Shown one piece after another: positions 34,639 through 47,978 of a DNA stretch of 64,000 nt. This DNA comes from Gordionus sp. m RMFG-2023. Lineage: Eukaryota; Nematomorpha; Gordioida; Chordodea; Parachordodidae. The position numbers were made by a program, and so were the translations under genes. The first letter of the stretch is position 1, and the number at the start of each line of letters is the position of its first letter. The notes beneath the pieces are model-generated. The model ran no database searches, was not told where the DNA came from, and saw nothing but the letters and a program-made list of their open reading frames with translations. Where the stretch lies: positions 45,278,569-45,342,568 of the forward strand of contig NC_088776.1 of the NCBI RefSeq assembly GCF_954871325.1, read 5' to 3'.

Positions 34639-36622
34639 TTGTATAAGTTTTTTATTAAAACAAATCGCTAATTTTGACAAATAATTTTTTTAATCTATTG
34701 TTCTCTAAGCTTTTATTTTATGAAAATTTTTAAATTGGTATTTTATAATCCTGTAGAGAACTAATAACTTAAATATGAAAACTTACACATTAAATGACAA
34801 CGACTATTGGTAGGAAATTAGAAGCAAGATTAAGCCTTGTTTAGGGACAACTATATTTGTTCAGTTTTACGTTACCTCACTGCTACTAGGCATAAAATGC
34901 CACTTCCTTATTGCCTAACATAATGAATATATATATAAGAAATATTATTATATTAGTAGAATATGCCTAAATACTTCCAAAAACGGTTATACAAATATTT
35001 TGTTCAGTATAGAATTAGAAGGGTTTAATTCAATTGATTACGATGTGAATGTCCAGTTTGTCTTTCTATCTAATATATAGTCTCAGTAATCTATAAGTGA
35101 TCCTTTTTCTATTTTCTTAATGTTAATTTAATTTTATCTATTGACTTTCTTATCATCTTAATGTTATAAAATTGAGGGAGACTCGCTATTTCGTAGCGAA
35201 GTAAACAAAAGAACTGAGGACAGGCCTGTAAAAAGTTTATACTCGGGCCAGGAGCATCGTTGTTAAGCTACTACTGTATATAATACATTCTATCATCCCA
35301 AACAAATACGTTCTCCTTAAATGATATAACATCTGCAAATTTCATCTTCAAATCGATATTCACTAATCAATTATATCTATATTATTATGACTAAAGTTCT
35401 AGAAATAAACCAGACATTACATAAATTTTCTTAATTAATGTACTATAATACATCGAAAACGGATGAAACATCTGAATGAAAATTTTAAACAAAAATATAA
35501 CTACTAATATAGTATTAATAATAGTGCTTACGAATTGAGCATTAGAGTTGTTATATTTTTCTAAACGCTTAGGTGTTTTAATTGATATGGTATTTTTTTT
35601 AAAAAAATACAGGAAAATAATATTTAAAAAAAACTATTGCGTTTTTTAACCTTTTACCAATTTCCACACAAAAATTAAAGTATTACATAGTAACCTTATC
35701 TAGTTTCTTTTAAAATGATACAAATGCAACAATGCTCTGTTACTATTATCTTTTCAGAATTACTTTCGAAAATTAAATTTACGCACTTATATATAAAATA
35801 TGAAAATGAAAAGTAAAAATAAGCATATGCATCATCATATTTAATTAATATAAAGTTAAAAACAGGTATATATCATTGTATAGGATCAGTCTGGTAGTTC
35901 AGTGAAGGCTGAACCAAACCTTCACTGTTTAATGATTCAGGGAAAGAAATTAATAAATTAAATGTAAGCCAGCTTTGAAAATGAAACAATGACAATTTAA
36001 GATAAGAATATTTCAAATAACGATCACCTTCTGAGTTATTTATTACAAATCATCTTCAACATGTAATTTTTATAACATTACTTGAAAACTTAAATGATTT
36101 TAATACCTGGGAAATTTTAAAATTTATATTTTGCTAGCTTGGTGCATTAGGGTTTCCAACACCCCGATCATTTTGAATTTTGATAAAGTTATCCTTTTAC
36201 CAATAGTTTTTTCCTTATCATTTAAGTTGTTATTAAAGAAATCTTTATGCATAGGCTGATATATTATAATTATAAACATCATAATAATAATTATATAATA
36301 TAAGTAAAAAAAAATTATTGTCATAGCAAAATATATATTGTAAAGAACAAAACGTCATCCTATCACTGATTTAGACCCCTTTTCTATATTTTTGGCACAA
36401 ACAATAGACATAAAAATGTTAAATTATGTAATAATTAACACGAACAGTTATTGATTTTTAGACTTTTTACAATGATATATTTTCAGCTATTTAATATATT
36501 TTTTTGGTAGTTTTTACATGATTACAGAATATATTATTACCTGAGCATCAAGAAGATTATGATTTTATATGAAATATATAACTCATAAATTTTTTTCATT
36601 TTAAATCATAATTGATACCCAT
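34639..36622. other. AT-rich intergenic sequence
   Basis: No coding exon or transposon pair recognised. A small hairpin (CAGTGAAGG...CCTTCACTG) lies at 35900-35928, of unknown meaning. Confidence 0.5.
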
Positions 36623-37992
36623 TTAATGATCGACATTTTCTGAGTACATTGTTATGTATTCTGGATGCCGAATTACATCTTTTATTGACTTTTTGAGTAT
36701 TTTGTACCGCCAAAGCATGGGTAAATTTTTAGATTCATTATATTCTTCCTCGAGGGAATATATCATGGACCTTAGTATGAAAAGTTTACGAATGATTTTG
36801 TGTATCTCCATTTGAGTTTGCACATTCATTTTTTGTATCTCGTTGGCTGAATAACCTAAATATCATGAATAAAAATGGGAATAAAAAAATTCAATTAGTT
36901 TTATAAAAGGATAGATAATATAAAACTAACTATTTTTATTAATTGACATTCAAGGTTTATTCCTAATATTGTATCTTCTTAAATCGTGTATTTTCAAGTA
37001 AATCTAAGTATTTAATGCTTTTGGCTCATAATTTATCATTGTTTTAGAAAATATGTGGCAAACGCCTCTTAATGTTCAAATTGAAAGTTGCTGATACGGT
37101 GTCAAAAATATCGCACTTGAAGCAAGAACTTCAAAAATAATTTATATTCTTATAAATTTTTAAGATCGTGGTTAGGAAAAATAAATAAAACCTGTCCATA
37201 TATCGTTGGTTAAAATCTTATGTTTATTTTTAGTTCTGAAGGATAGTCGAGATATAAAACTATCGGTTTCGGGCAAATTAGGTAGTGTATTATTCCTTTC
37301 CGCTGCATTGATATTTAATCTATTGCTATTGTAAGTCTTCCTACATAATTCATTGCTTTCCAAAGAATCTTTATCACCCTTTTCCATGGTTGATACAAGC
37401 CTTATGGTATATTCCATTTTACTTTCGCCTTCATCTTGCTCTGGTAAAAGGCCTAGTGTGTTTTGGAGGGATTTATTCGTGTTAATAACTTCCTTTATAC
37501 TATTCTTCACCTTTTCATATCTACCTAGAGGATTAATATCTTCTTTCGAATCCACATATTGTTCCCTTAGCTTATCCACACTTTTTTTGAGGGTCTCATA
37601 CACATTTGCTATTTTAGACTTGGCACTGTTTAATCTAACATTTAATTCTTTGCCCTGTTCTTTGGTCAAGGCTATATCGTTAATATTTTATCAATAATTT
37701 TGTATGCAAAAAGAATATTTACATAATAAAAAAATTTAATAAAATAGTAGATTATGTCATTTTTTATCATTCTATAATAACAAAGATAGTTACAAATAAT
37801 ACTTTTTAAACTACATCGGAGTTTAAATGATTTATTTTTACGATTTGGTCATTATTTAAAGGTTGCCACAATTTATATGCTCCATTTCGATATTTCTATT
37901 AAAAAAATTTAAAAAAACTTCTATACTTTCTTCTTCCTCTTCGCAAAATTCTTGAACGATATCAGCGATTTTTGCCAAGGTACCCCGACTTT
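36623..37992 (-). CDS. Charged helical protein with internal repeat, last three exons (partial)
   Basis: Minus-strand exons at 37992-37927, 37671-37192 and 36846-36623 (TAA at 36623-36625) join in phase with GT-AG sites. The first exon gives GTLAKIADIVQEFCEEEEE. The second gives SAKSKIANVYETLKKSVDKL, then REQYVDSKEDINPLGRYEKV and a Glu/Asn-rich middle. The last gives MYSLEEEY-like and SKNLPMLWRYKILKKSIKDV residues. The blocks L.E.Y..SK...RY...K.SIK.VI in exons two and three look like an internal repeat in helical, Lys/Glu-rich sequence. The layout faintly recalls Mediator subunit MED30, but the match is weak and I do not assign it. Upstream exons were not found; a Lys/Gln-rich open stretch at 38180-38210 is a candidate. 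Three-exon coding status is likely; identity is unknown. Confidence 0.68.
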
Positions 37993-40000
37993 CTTGATAT
38001 GCATATCGTATTAAAAAATAAAATCAATAATAATGAAAAGATGTTTTTATTTAATAAAGGCATAATAATAATGATAAAAAAAAATGTATAATTTTAATTT
38101 CACTTCTAACAGGTTGTGTTTCCAGATTCTCGGTTTTAACGATCAATTGTTATGAAAAATGGTCGCACTTGCATTTGTTGTTTTGTAGCGATTGAATTTT
38201 CTTATTATTAACGATGCAATATTTCACGATAAAAATATATTAATAATGTTCAGGTAACCAACAGTGCCAGCCATATCTTAAATTAATGTAATCATTAAAA
38301 AAAATGTCATAATCCTTAGTTTATAATTATTTTTTATAAATATTCGTTTTATTATACTACATACCTATTAGATATAACTATTTAAATAAAGAAAGAATAT
38401 TTTGATTTAAAACAAAAATAAAATAATAATTATACTACATGTTAAATATTATAATACTACTATTTAGTGATATGAGTTAGTCGAACACTTTTTATTAAAA
38501 ATTTAATATCTGATTTTGCCTAAAGATCTGACCCAAAATGTGCAAAATGCTCATCCTATCAATTTAACACAATTATGCCAACCAAAGTGGTTTCAAGATT
38601 CATGGTGATTCATCCAACATGTAAGGCGTTAGTAAATTTATTAAAAAATAACTTTAGGCAATGTAGGCCCATATTTCTATATAACATTAGCCCTAACCAA
38701 TAGATGTGTTTTGTTTTGGTGAAATCAAACAAATGAGATAAGTTATTTTTGGTTAAATCAAATGGATCTTTCTTCAAAACAATTAAAAAATGTAAAATTT
38801 AGAAAGAAAGAAAGCTTTTAAAGCTAATCTCTAACCTGTGTCAGGTGCCCAAATGTAAATTCTTTTTATTTACACAAATATAAATAACTTTATTTTTATG
38901 GGGATATTTACTGACACCGGTTTTCTGTAACACGATTTGAAATTTTTATAGAGTAATTATTCCACGCATAAGCTTATTGTAGTTCATTTCCCACATAATC
39001 AGTAGTGGCGTCACGAGCCTATACAATCTCATAAGGCTCAAATTTAAAAAATGATTATTTTTTTAAATTACCTTTTTTGGTTAGTGCTAAAAATATTGGG
39101 GGGTGGGGCTATTAATATATTTGGGGGCTCGAGGCCTTGTGCCCCCCCCCTTCCCCATAGTGACGCCATTGAATCTGATGAAATTTGAAAAATCTAAATA
39201 AAATAAATGAGGTAAAGTTGAAAAATAACACATTGATCTTAATTCTTTATTAAACAGTACGTAGTCACAATTTATTCAAGGAGGGGGGGGGGGGGTTGTT
39301 AAATATTTTCCGAGGGCTTCACCTCAAAATCTACATTTTACTGGCACCTGGTCGGTCTTGCTCATGGAAAATTATAATATTTTGGATTTTCCCGTAGTTA
39401 TTTTTTTATCTTGCTTTAATATTATATCTTCATATCATCTTCGTTAAAGTAGCTGAACAATTAAAAGCCTTAATTCAAAAATCTATGCCAATATTTTGTA
39501 TTTTATTAGTATAAGTGCATAATAGCCTGGATAAAGGAAAAAATTTTATTAGCAAACAAAATTTTTGTCAACCTTACCATCAAGAAAGGACTGAAAGCTT
39601 TATTATGAAAATCTTTTCATTGTTTAATTGTAAATTATTTTAATCAGTTTGATAAAAAATTAATGAAACAATATTTTTGAACTAAAATCCCGATAACGAT
39701 GATCATCAACGTTTAATAAAAAATAAATAATGGAATTCAAATTAATTGATTTTGAATTAACAATAAAAGCCGATAAAACGACGAAATAAATCAAATATTA
39801 AAGTTAAGTGACTTTTTTTTAAAAATGTTAGCACGCGTTTTTAATATCGAATTATGCCAGTAGATCTCAACGCCTGAGACCCAATCAGATACCATTTTAA
39901 TACCTCGCCTAGGGCCAGTTCTTATTTTTGGATCAGATTGGCTTTTTTAAAAAAACATATTTTTAGACTCGGCTCGGATTTTTAAAATCTTGATTCCTTT
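37993..40000. other. Intergenic or 5' intron sequence, with pure-C and pure-G runs
   Basis: The rest of the minus-strand gene may extend here, but no exon could be placed. Homopolymer C lies at about 39138-39150 and homopolymer G at about 39282-39297. No transposon ends with target duplications were recognised. Confidence 0.4.
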
Positions 40001-40153
40001 GGGCTGCATTCATAGTGGCACCCGATTCAACTCGATTTACATCTATTCTTAAATTCTATTTATGGTATTAATTTTTTTAGAAAGATCTGATAGATTTTAA
40101 AAATCAATCAGCTGTTAAATAATGTAGGATAGGATCCCATTATAAATGCGACC
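40001..40153. mobile_element. 153-bp MITE related to the 18985 copy
   Basis: Ends GGGCTGCATTCATAGTGGCACCC and GGATCCCATTATAAATGCGACC are imperfect inverted repeats, sharing GCTGCATTCATAGTG with the copy at 18985. TTA follows the right end and TTT precedes the left, so the target duplication is not perfect. Non-coding. Confidence 0.6.
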
Positions 40154-43100
40154 TTACTGTCCCACATAGATTTTAAAATCTGGTCATTCTAAGTAATATT
40201 TGTTAGATTTTGTAGTTTCAATATAGGGAAATTAAAAAATATGAAAATCAAAGGGTTAAATTAACCAAATTTATAAATTTTACATTTTTTCAGGCAACGG
40301 ATTTTAAAAATCATATTATTTTACGGCAGGTTTCTGGCTGGGTGTCTATATCTTTGCCAAATATATGAAGCCCTTTTATTCAAATTTTTTTTTTCATATT
40401 TCAATTTTACACTCTCCGTGATTTTTTGAATCTGATTAAATTTAAAAGAAAATTGATATAAATCTCTACTAACATTAAAAAAGCAACCAATCGAGTCCTA
40501 CCACTTGACGTTTAAATTTACACTAACACGAGAACAGGTCGTTTTGCAATTAATCATATCTAAAGATTAACACACCCCAAAACAGCGCGTTAAGATTTAT
40601 ATGTTTTCCGGCCCTCAAAAATATTTTGTACAAAGTTGCCCGAACTGTGAAGAAAAAATTTCTTTCTTATTATTATAAAAAAAAATTCTTGAGATAATTC
40701 AACTCGAATATAACGGCCGAACCCAAACTATAACCCATACCTAGCTACCTCAGGGATATCTAGCACGGGAGAAAAAGAATCAATATTATCATTGGTAAAA
40801 AAAAGTTCTAAATTCCTGTTTAGTCCATAAACCTGACTCAAAACATCTAACAATCCCTTTTTATGAAATGTTATTTATTTATAATTGTCGGGAATATTCT
40901 ACTTATTCTACTTATATTATATAGATTTTTTTTTCAATTACCCCAATTTATAAAAATCAAAATTTCATGAAATTTTGATAATTACATTGCCAATAAAAAA
41001 AAGAGTTAAAGTTAAAAAATATAAATATGATTATATCTTTTCAAAAATATCAAAATTAGAGTATCGTATTCGTTAATAAAATTTTATAAAGATAAAAATT
41101 TATGAGATATAAATTCAAGTGAGTAAGAAATAATAATGCTAATTTAAATTCATTATATTTTAATTTTTGAATATTGGAAACAACCTTATCAAGCTAGTAT
41201 TTTTTTTAATATCGATTAATAAAAAACTATTCTTGACAAAAATAATAATTTTGATGATATACTTTAAAAAATAAATTGAACAATAATATTATTCAAATAG
41301 TCATCATTTGTTTTAAAGTCATCGACTTAGTTTTACCCTTAGCCATATCATCGCCCTCTAGAGCTATAATAAGGCTCAAACCCCTCCTTCTACATTTACC
41401 TCCCTCCTCCCCATTTAAGAATGTGGACAGCTGATCGTTCTTGAAATTGTTTAATTTTTTAAATTAAGAAACACATTGGCGTGCCATGAAATTTTGCTTA
41501 AGCAAGATTAAATTTTGTAGGCTGGGCGTTTATTCCCAGGTGTTTATTCTAATTTTTTTTATTTTATCGAGCTAGAATTTGAAGATATTCATTTCAGAAA
41601 AAAACCTGAAAAATTTTAGGGTGACGTCTTACACTTGGGGGATTATTTAAAAATATTTTAATTAAATTTTGGTTTTAAATATAATGACTATGACTTATCC
41701 CTTGACAGCTGTCTCTACCATGGTGGGGGGGGGGGGGGATGGCTTAGATTCAAAAGCGTAAGGAAATTTTCTGGGGAGGGGGTGATAAGGATTATAACGC
41801 AAGGGAAGATTCTCAGATGAGGTTTTAAATTATTGATCCCCTTTGCCCTTTCGAGGAGTAATTTTGATATTTATAATGTTAAATATGTACTATATAACTT
41901 TTTGAAATATATAATTCTTAATATTTTCATTTGTGCTAAATTATTGGTTTTGTTATTCATGTTCCGGTCATGGAACACCAGACAATCAAGCGTATATCAT
42001 ATCACAATTTACTTCGTCTTTTTAAAATGTATATCGTATTCTTCTAACAGAAATTAACATCTAGAGGTGATAAATTAAAACACAAGTATTATCAGATATT
42101 TACATATGTTGGAATACATCTCAATTGATGAACAATCCTCTTATGAAGGCATACTTCAAAATAATTTGTTAATGTCAAACTACTTTCGAGTTGTTTAATA
42201 TAATATATATATAATTGGGTTTTATATGTCATTTAAGCTTTCAATATACTATCTACCTAAGAAGAAGAATATTCAATATATGAACCTTAATGTTGAGGAT
42301 TCAGACGTAATGAAACTTAACTTGCTATATTTTGCAATATGTATGTTGATTTTTTAAAAATTGAATGAACAGTGGAATTTAAAAAAGGTTAAGATAACAA
42401 AATTATTAATATCGAAATATGTCAAAAGAAATTTAATTGATGAATTTTCATTTCCATATTATGTTTAATGGAATTTAAAATTACTTCAATCTCTCCAAAT
42501 CACGGGAAAGATGTAAGGACAAATATGATAAAATAATTTAACAGTAACTGAATAGAATTCACCCCCCCCCCCATATCCTCCTCTCCTCCCTCAAAAATGA
42601 GTATAGTGTCATTATAAACAATGTTTTCAAAAATAAAAGAATAATTTAAATAAAAATCATTTCAAAATTTATTTTTATTGGGACAAAAAGAGAATAATAA
42701 ACCCAAATTTAGTTTAAGACACTATCAACCCACCCCCTCTCTCCCTTCCCTTAAAGTATTTAATATAATATAAGAATTGAATAAAGAGAAATTTCCTTTA
42801 TAGTATTCTATAATCAGATTTTCATAATTCCTATTAAATCATTTCCGTGTTATTCTAAATTAATTATTTATACACAAAAGAAAACAATCTTGATAATTTT
42901 TGATAAGAAACATCGCGATTCAATTATCAATTTTTAAAAATAAATAAATATTATAATAAATTTTGTGACAGCTTATAAAAAAAATCAATAAAAGTAAAAA
43001 TCCTGAAGAGGATCATTTCAGATTTATGAATTCTTAAGATTGTGAAAATTACTGGCGTCCTCTTAAGTCTTAAGCGAAGATTTACAAAAAAATGCGAGAA

Positions 43101-43871
43101 TTTTTTTATTAATGTGAGTAGGCCTGGAGGTTCAGTAATTGGACCTCTGAACAAGTGTCAACCCCCCCCCCCCCCACCCTAAACGGGTAACAATTGTCTA
43201 ATTAAACCTTTTTATAAAGATAATCTCATTTCTGATTTTTTAATATTAGCTGGCTGTAATTAAATAACATTTTAATTACCCAAAGTAAGAAGATATAAAA
43301 GGAAACAAAAAAAACTCAAAATGGATCATATATTTAAAAAATAAAAAGGTAAAAATTAGGTTAAATATCTTAATGTAGACAGATATTAAAAGATTAATGA
43401 GTAAGTCAAATAAATTTTGATACTTTGATTAATATTATTTTTTTCTAAAAAGCCTTTACTAAAGTTTTCGAGTTTTAATTATGAAATAAATTTGAAAATT
43501 AAAGTGAATTATAAGAACTAAAACATCGAAAAATAAATGGATACACAAAAAAGTAGTTAACCGTACACAAAGTTTTCCGCTTCTAACTGTCGAGTTTCTG
43601 GTCCCAAGTATTTAATATTAAATTATGTTAATTTTTTTTTTCACACATTAAATAGTTATTTAAAAGTCCATCAATAAAATGCAGTAAAACTTCCCGCTTT
43701 TATTGTTTCATAAATTTTTTTAACAATAATATGAAAACATAAATAAGCGTTTTTAATTTGCGATTGATATGATCATAATTTTTAATTTACCAAAAATTTA
43801 TTGAGGTCCTTGAGGAAGGAACTTCAACTTAAAATTAAATAGGGCGATTTTTGAAACACGCTATGCTTGTC
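40154..43871. other. AT-rich sequence with G and C homopolymer runs
   Basis: No gene recognised; the open frames are short and low in complexity. Pure G lies at 41725-41738 and pure C at about 42562-42573 and 43162-43176. Confidence 0.5.
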
Positions 43872-44507
43872 TATACCTAAAACGAATTATTCGATTCGAT
43901 TTTATTCGATTCATATTGTTAGAATACGAATAAATTAACACGAATAAATTACGAATAATGTAAATATATTATTCGTCTAATAATTTTTTATCCATTATTC
44001 GATCGAATTATTCGTATAATTTGTTTTTTTCATATTTTAATTTTATCGTATATATTCGCCATTATTCATAAATATTTGAAACTATTCGAAATATTAACAC
44101 TTATTCATAAATTATTTTAGTATTTACCATGTTACTTAAAGAATATTTTATTTTTTAGCTATATTTCTATATAAATCACTTTTTAAATTTTAATAATTTA
44201 ATTTGTCCAAAGCTTAAAAAAAAAATATCTTGAAGGAAAAGATCTTTTTAAAGAAGAAAGATTTTTGATCAAATTTTAACTAAAATTCCTAATATGTTTA
44301 GTAAAAAAATCTTTTATAAGTAAACCTCTATAATTTTCCTGAACAAGAAATCGTTCAGGATGAAATCCCAAATTTTTTTTAAAAAATATATTCAAAGATT
44401 CAAATTTTTAAAGAATTTAATTTTCGAATAAAATGAATATTCCACGAATCAAATCGAACAATTTTGTATTATTTGTACTCGATTCGATTTCTATTTTTGT
44501 AGGTATA
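43872..44507. mobile_element. Non-autonomous element with ATTCG-rich arms (~636 bp)
   Basis: Inverted ends TATACCTA and TAGGTATA enclose arms full of CGAATTATTCGATTCGATTT and its complement. Flanks share CTTGT but not a clean 8-bp duplication, so the boundaries are approximate. Arm composition resembles the element at 33036. Non-coding. Confidence 0.55.
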
Positions 44508-45261
44508 CTTGTTACTCTATGTTTTATTATTATTATAATATTTTATTATTGTTTAAAGCTTACAAAGAATCATTGTAAAACTTTAAGCTATTTCAAAATA
44601 TAAAACCTTGTTCATAAAATATAATATATTCTTGCCATCCTCAGTAACTACTGATCGGATGTTTACCGCAGAAAAAACAGTGTTGAGTATATGAAAATAA
44701 ATTAGTATTAAACATCAGTAAAAAAAACAATTATCATTTAATTATAGGAACATAATAATATAAATGTAGGCAATCTTTTTTCATAGTGATAGTTTCGACA
44801 TCTTTAAAAAAAATGTTAAGTTAAGCCTAACGATGTTAATCTAGATGTTGAATAAACTTAAAAATTACTCATAATTTATGCCAAAATTGTCTAAAATTCA
44901 TAGGGGTACACCTACTGTAAACCATTCCCAGGTTAAAAAAAATTTTCAAATTTAAAAATCACTCTCAGTTAGTGATTTATTATTAAAAGATTTTAAATCA
45001 CAATGTGTTATATCCCAAAACGACACAATTTATGTTAACATAAATATATAGTTTTGTTGTCTATATATTTATCAAGATTAAAAAATTTTTTTTTTCAAAA
45101 GTTTTCCCCATATATGAACCTTTAAAAATTTCGGTTCCCTGAAAAAATTTTTATTCGTGGTTCCATTTGTATAGTTTAAACAAGATGCAAAATTAATGAA
45201 GTGCGCCAAAATAATTTATAATATAATATTGAGATTGTTGCCAATCAGAGAAACCTAGGAC

Positions 45262-46404
45262 CAAAGTTGTTAAAAAGAGGCTCTACAGGAGCGCCGTTAC
45301 ATTTTTTCAAAAACATCTGAAAACCCCCTTCTTTTAAAAATCAGGAGAGGGTGCTAGCTCCTTTTAGGGCTAGAGTGGAGGAGCGCCGCTCCACCGTTCT
45401 TTTAAACTTAATATATAAATTATATCATTTCTTAAATATTAATAAATCTATTTATTTGTTAATTAAAATTCAATAAAAATGGAATTTTATTTTATTTAAA
45501 TTTATGCAATATTAAATGTTGAATCGAGTTTTATATTGATTTTTCATTTTATCAGTTAAAATATTAAACATCAAGTTTTTCTTTCTTTTTATATTAAAAA
45601 TTTCTTGGAAAATCTTGTAAGTCATATTAATATTCATTTTATAGATATATGATAAAAAATAGTTTTTGATATTATGGATCCAGACATCATAGAAGAAGAA
45701 ACAAAATAAAAAATAAATTATTTATTTAAATAACTTTATTGCAGATTTTCAAATGTTTATAATGATAAAAATATCATTGCGGCTATTATCCATTCTGCAT
45801 TCAAATTGAATTGGGAATGGATAAAAAATGCATAAAATATGGAACTAAAATACAAATTAATTAATTTTTTAAGAAAACAAATTCCTGATGCAAAAATAGC
45901 TACTAGTTCACGAGAACCATGTAATGATTTGGTTTGGATTCCATGAAATTGATCATCAGGAAGATAATCTATTGGAATATATTATAAATAATGATATCAA
46001 AATTACTATTTTTGATAAATTTCCTGAATTAAAATAAAATACAATATCCCGTTTCCCTCTAGTGCTCCTGCTGAGCGCCTGTTTAGTATTGCTAAACAGG
46101 TTAGGGGATAGGCGTGCGCGTGGATGTTTGTTAGATTCAAATTTAGAAAATTTATTACTTTTAAAAGCTAATAAAAGATAATAAATATTTTGATATATCA
46201 TATATAAATAAAACTTTTTTGATAAAAAATAAGATTTTGTTTCGTGTACTTTTTAAAAAAAATGAAAATCAAAGGAACGGCTATGGAGTAGCACCATTAC
46301 TTGGAGCTAGACCTAGCTCTTTATAAAAATTTAGTAGCGGGAATGGGAGCTAGCTCCTTTTGAGAATTAGGAGCAGGAGCGGGATCTAGCTATTTACAAC
46401 TCTG
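45262..46404 (+). mobile_element. hAT deletion derivative (1143 bp)
   Basis: Begins CAAAGTTGTTAAAAAGAG and ends ATTTACAACTCTG. It is flanked by CCTAGGAC (45254-45261) and CCCTGGAC (46405-46412), 6 of 8 matching. Arms contain repeated GGAGCGCCGCTCC and AGCTAGCTCC blocks. On the plus strand at about 46050-46180, SSAPAERLFSIAKQVRG marks the hAT dimerisation domain. A frameshift separates it from NLENLLLLKAN in the next frame. The N-terminal half of the transposase is absent. Confidence 0.85.
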
Positions 46405-46689
46405 CCCTGGACTAAAAAATGATTCTAATTTATGTTCTGAATATTTTTTAAAAAAGTATTTCTAGTTCCGGTTGAATTATGATTCTGATCATCGATAAAA
46501 TCATACAATATTTTTCATATAAGTTTCGTCCATTCGCAATTTTTAATTTTACGTATTTAAAGACTTACAAATTTAGAATAATATGCCCAAATTTCAACCA
46601 AATATAGTATATTAAAGAATATAAAATTTTATTAATTTATATAAAAAAATATTAATAATACATTCAAAAATAAAATATTAAGGCTAATA

Positions 46690-47290
46690 AATTTATTCAT
46701 AATTAATCGTCCATTTATATTTAATATTTACTATTTGGGTACATTCTCAGTCGCTTTTATAACAATGTTTACTCTATTACGCATTGAATTTATAAGATCC
46801 CACTCGTGTAATAGAATTCTCTATATCTTTTATATTTTTCTTTAAATTCATCCTTGTTGAATGGCGGATTTTAAATCTATTATTTTTTCTGATATTCCAT
46901 AGAGTTTCAATTGGATTTATCGATGTTGGCGATATAAAATATTGGTCTTTCTCCCAGCTAATCATTTTTTAAATCGATTTCACAATAAGACATGGTGCCA
47001 ATCTTGTTGAAACACACTCATGCCATCAGAAAACAAGGCATGGATGATTGTGTGAAGATGTTGTTCTAATATGGTTTATTATGTCATTTACAAATGTCAG
47101 ACATCCAACACCTTTTGAACTCATAAATGTCAATATCATGTATTCTCTGGATATTAACAGTTCGTTTCAAACAATCAGTATGAAAGGCTTCATTCTTTCT
47201 GATCAACTGATCTCTAGCTTTATTTTGACTTTGAATCGGGATTCGTCTAAAAGGAGAAAGGAATTCTATTGTTCAAGGTAAAAATATTTT
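46690..47290 (-). mobile_element. Tc1/mariner transposase relic
   Basis: Minus-strand pieces follow the DDE transposase order. LDESRFKVK lies near 47245, matching the family's FSDES.F. MSSKGVGCLTFVNDIINHIR lies near 47080-47135. An FQQDW-like box (family FQQDNAPPH) lies near 46995. ISPTSINPIETLWNIRKNNR lies at 46777-46965, matching the family's SPDLNPIE.LW. Several stops and frame changes separate them. Terminal repeats were not found. Confidence 0.78.
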
Positions 47291-47581
47291 ATTTAAAAGC
47301 CCATTGTGATCTTTTTTAATTTTAAATAATCGTTAATAGTGTTATATATACTATATAACCTATAGGTTCACTTTAAATAATGAATATTCCATTTTATGAA
47401 ATTCCTTTTCCCATATCGACGCAGGAATCTGTTTCCCTATAAAACTTTTATTAATTAATATTTTCATGTAGTGTTTACATGACATTTCCAAGTATGATTT
47501 ATTTTTAGGACTCGATCTTATCTAATATGTATTATAAGGCATCCGTTAAAATTTTTGGATAACAAGGATTCGTATCTAGTA

Positions 47582-47970
47582 TTGGTCAAGCCCGGCCCGA
47601 AATTTATTTTAAAAATGTTTTGCCGGCCAGGCCCGATCCCGAAATTTTTTAAAAAAGTTTTTCGGCCCGGCCCGGCCCGAACCTGAAATATTTTTAAAAA
47701 AAATTTATCGGCCCGGCTCGGCCCGAATTTATTTAAATATGGAAATTAATTTTTATAATTACTCAAAATAAAAGACATATGTTATATGTCGTTTAGTTTC
47801 AATAAATAAAATCAAATATTTTTATTTTACATAAAAAATTCAATGTAAAATTGATAAATTTAGATATATTTAAAAAATTTCCAAGGTCCGACCCGACCCG
47901 GCCTTAATTTTTTTTAAAAATATTAGGCTCGGCCCGGCTCGAAGCCCGTTCGGGCCTGGCCGGAATCTCT
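47582..47970. mobile_element. GC-armed non-autonomous hAT element (389 bp)
   Basis: CCCGGCCCGAA-type arms around an AT-rich centre are flanked by identical ATCTAGTA at 47574-47581 and 47971-47978. The right end AATCTCT fits the family's AGAGA terminus. The left end starts at GGTCAAGCCCGGCCC, which is internal in the 61696 copy, so the left terminus looks trimmed. Confidence 0.78.
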
Positions 47971-47978
47971 ATCTAGTA

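Noticed and set aside
37353-37697. Plus-strand open frame of 114 codons, Ser/Leu-rich
   Set aside because: It lies antisense to the phase-supported minus-strand exon at 37192-37671.
47048-47281. 77-codon plus-strand frame
   Set aside because: The minus strand of the same stretch carries Tc1/mariner transposase motifs in order, so this is a shadow.
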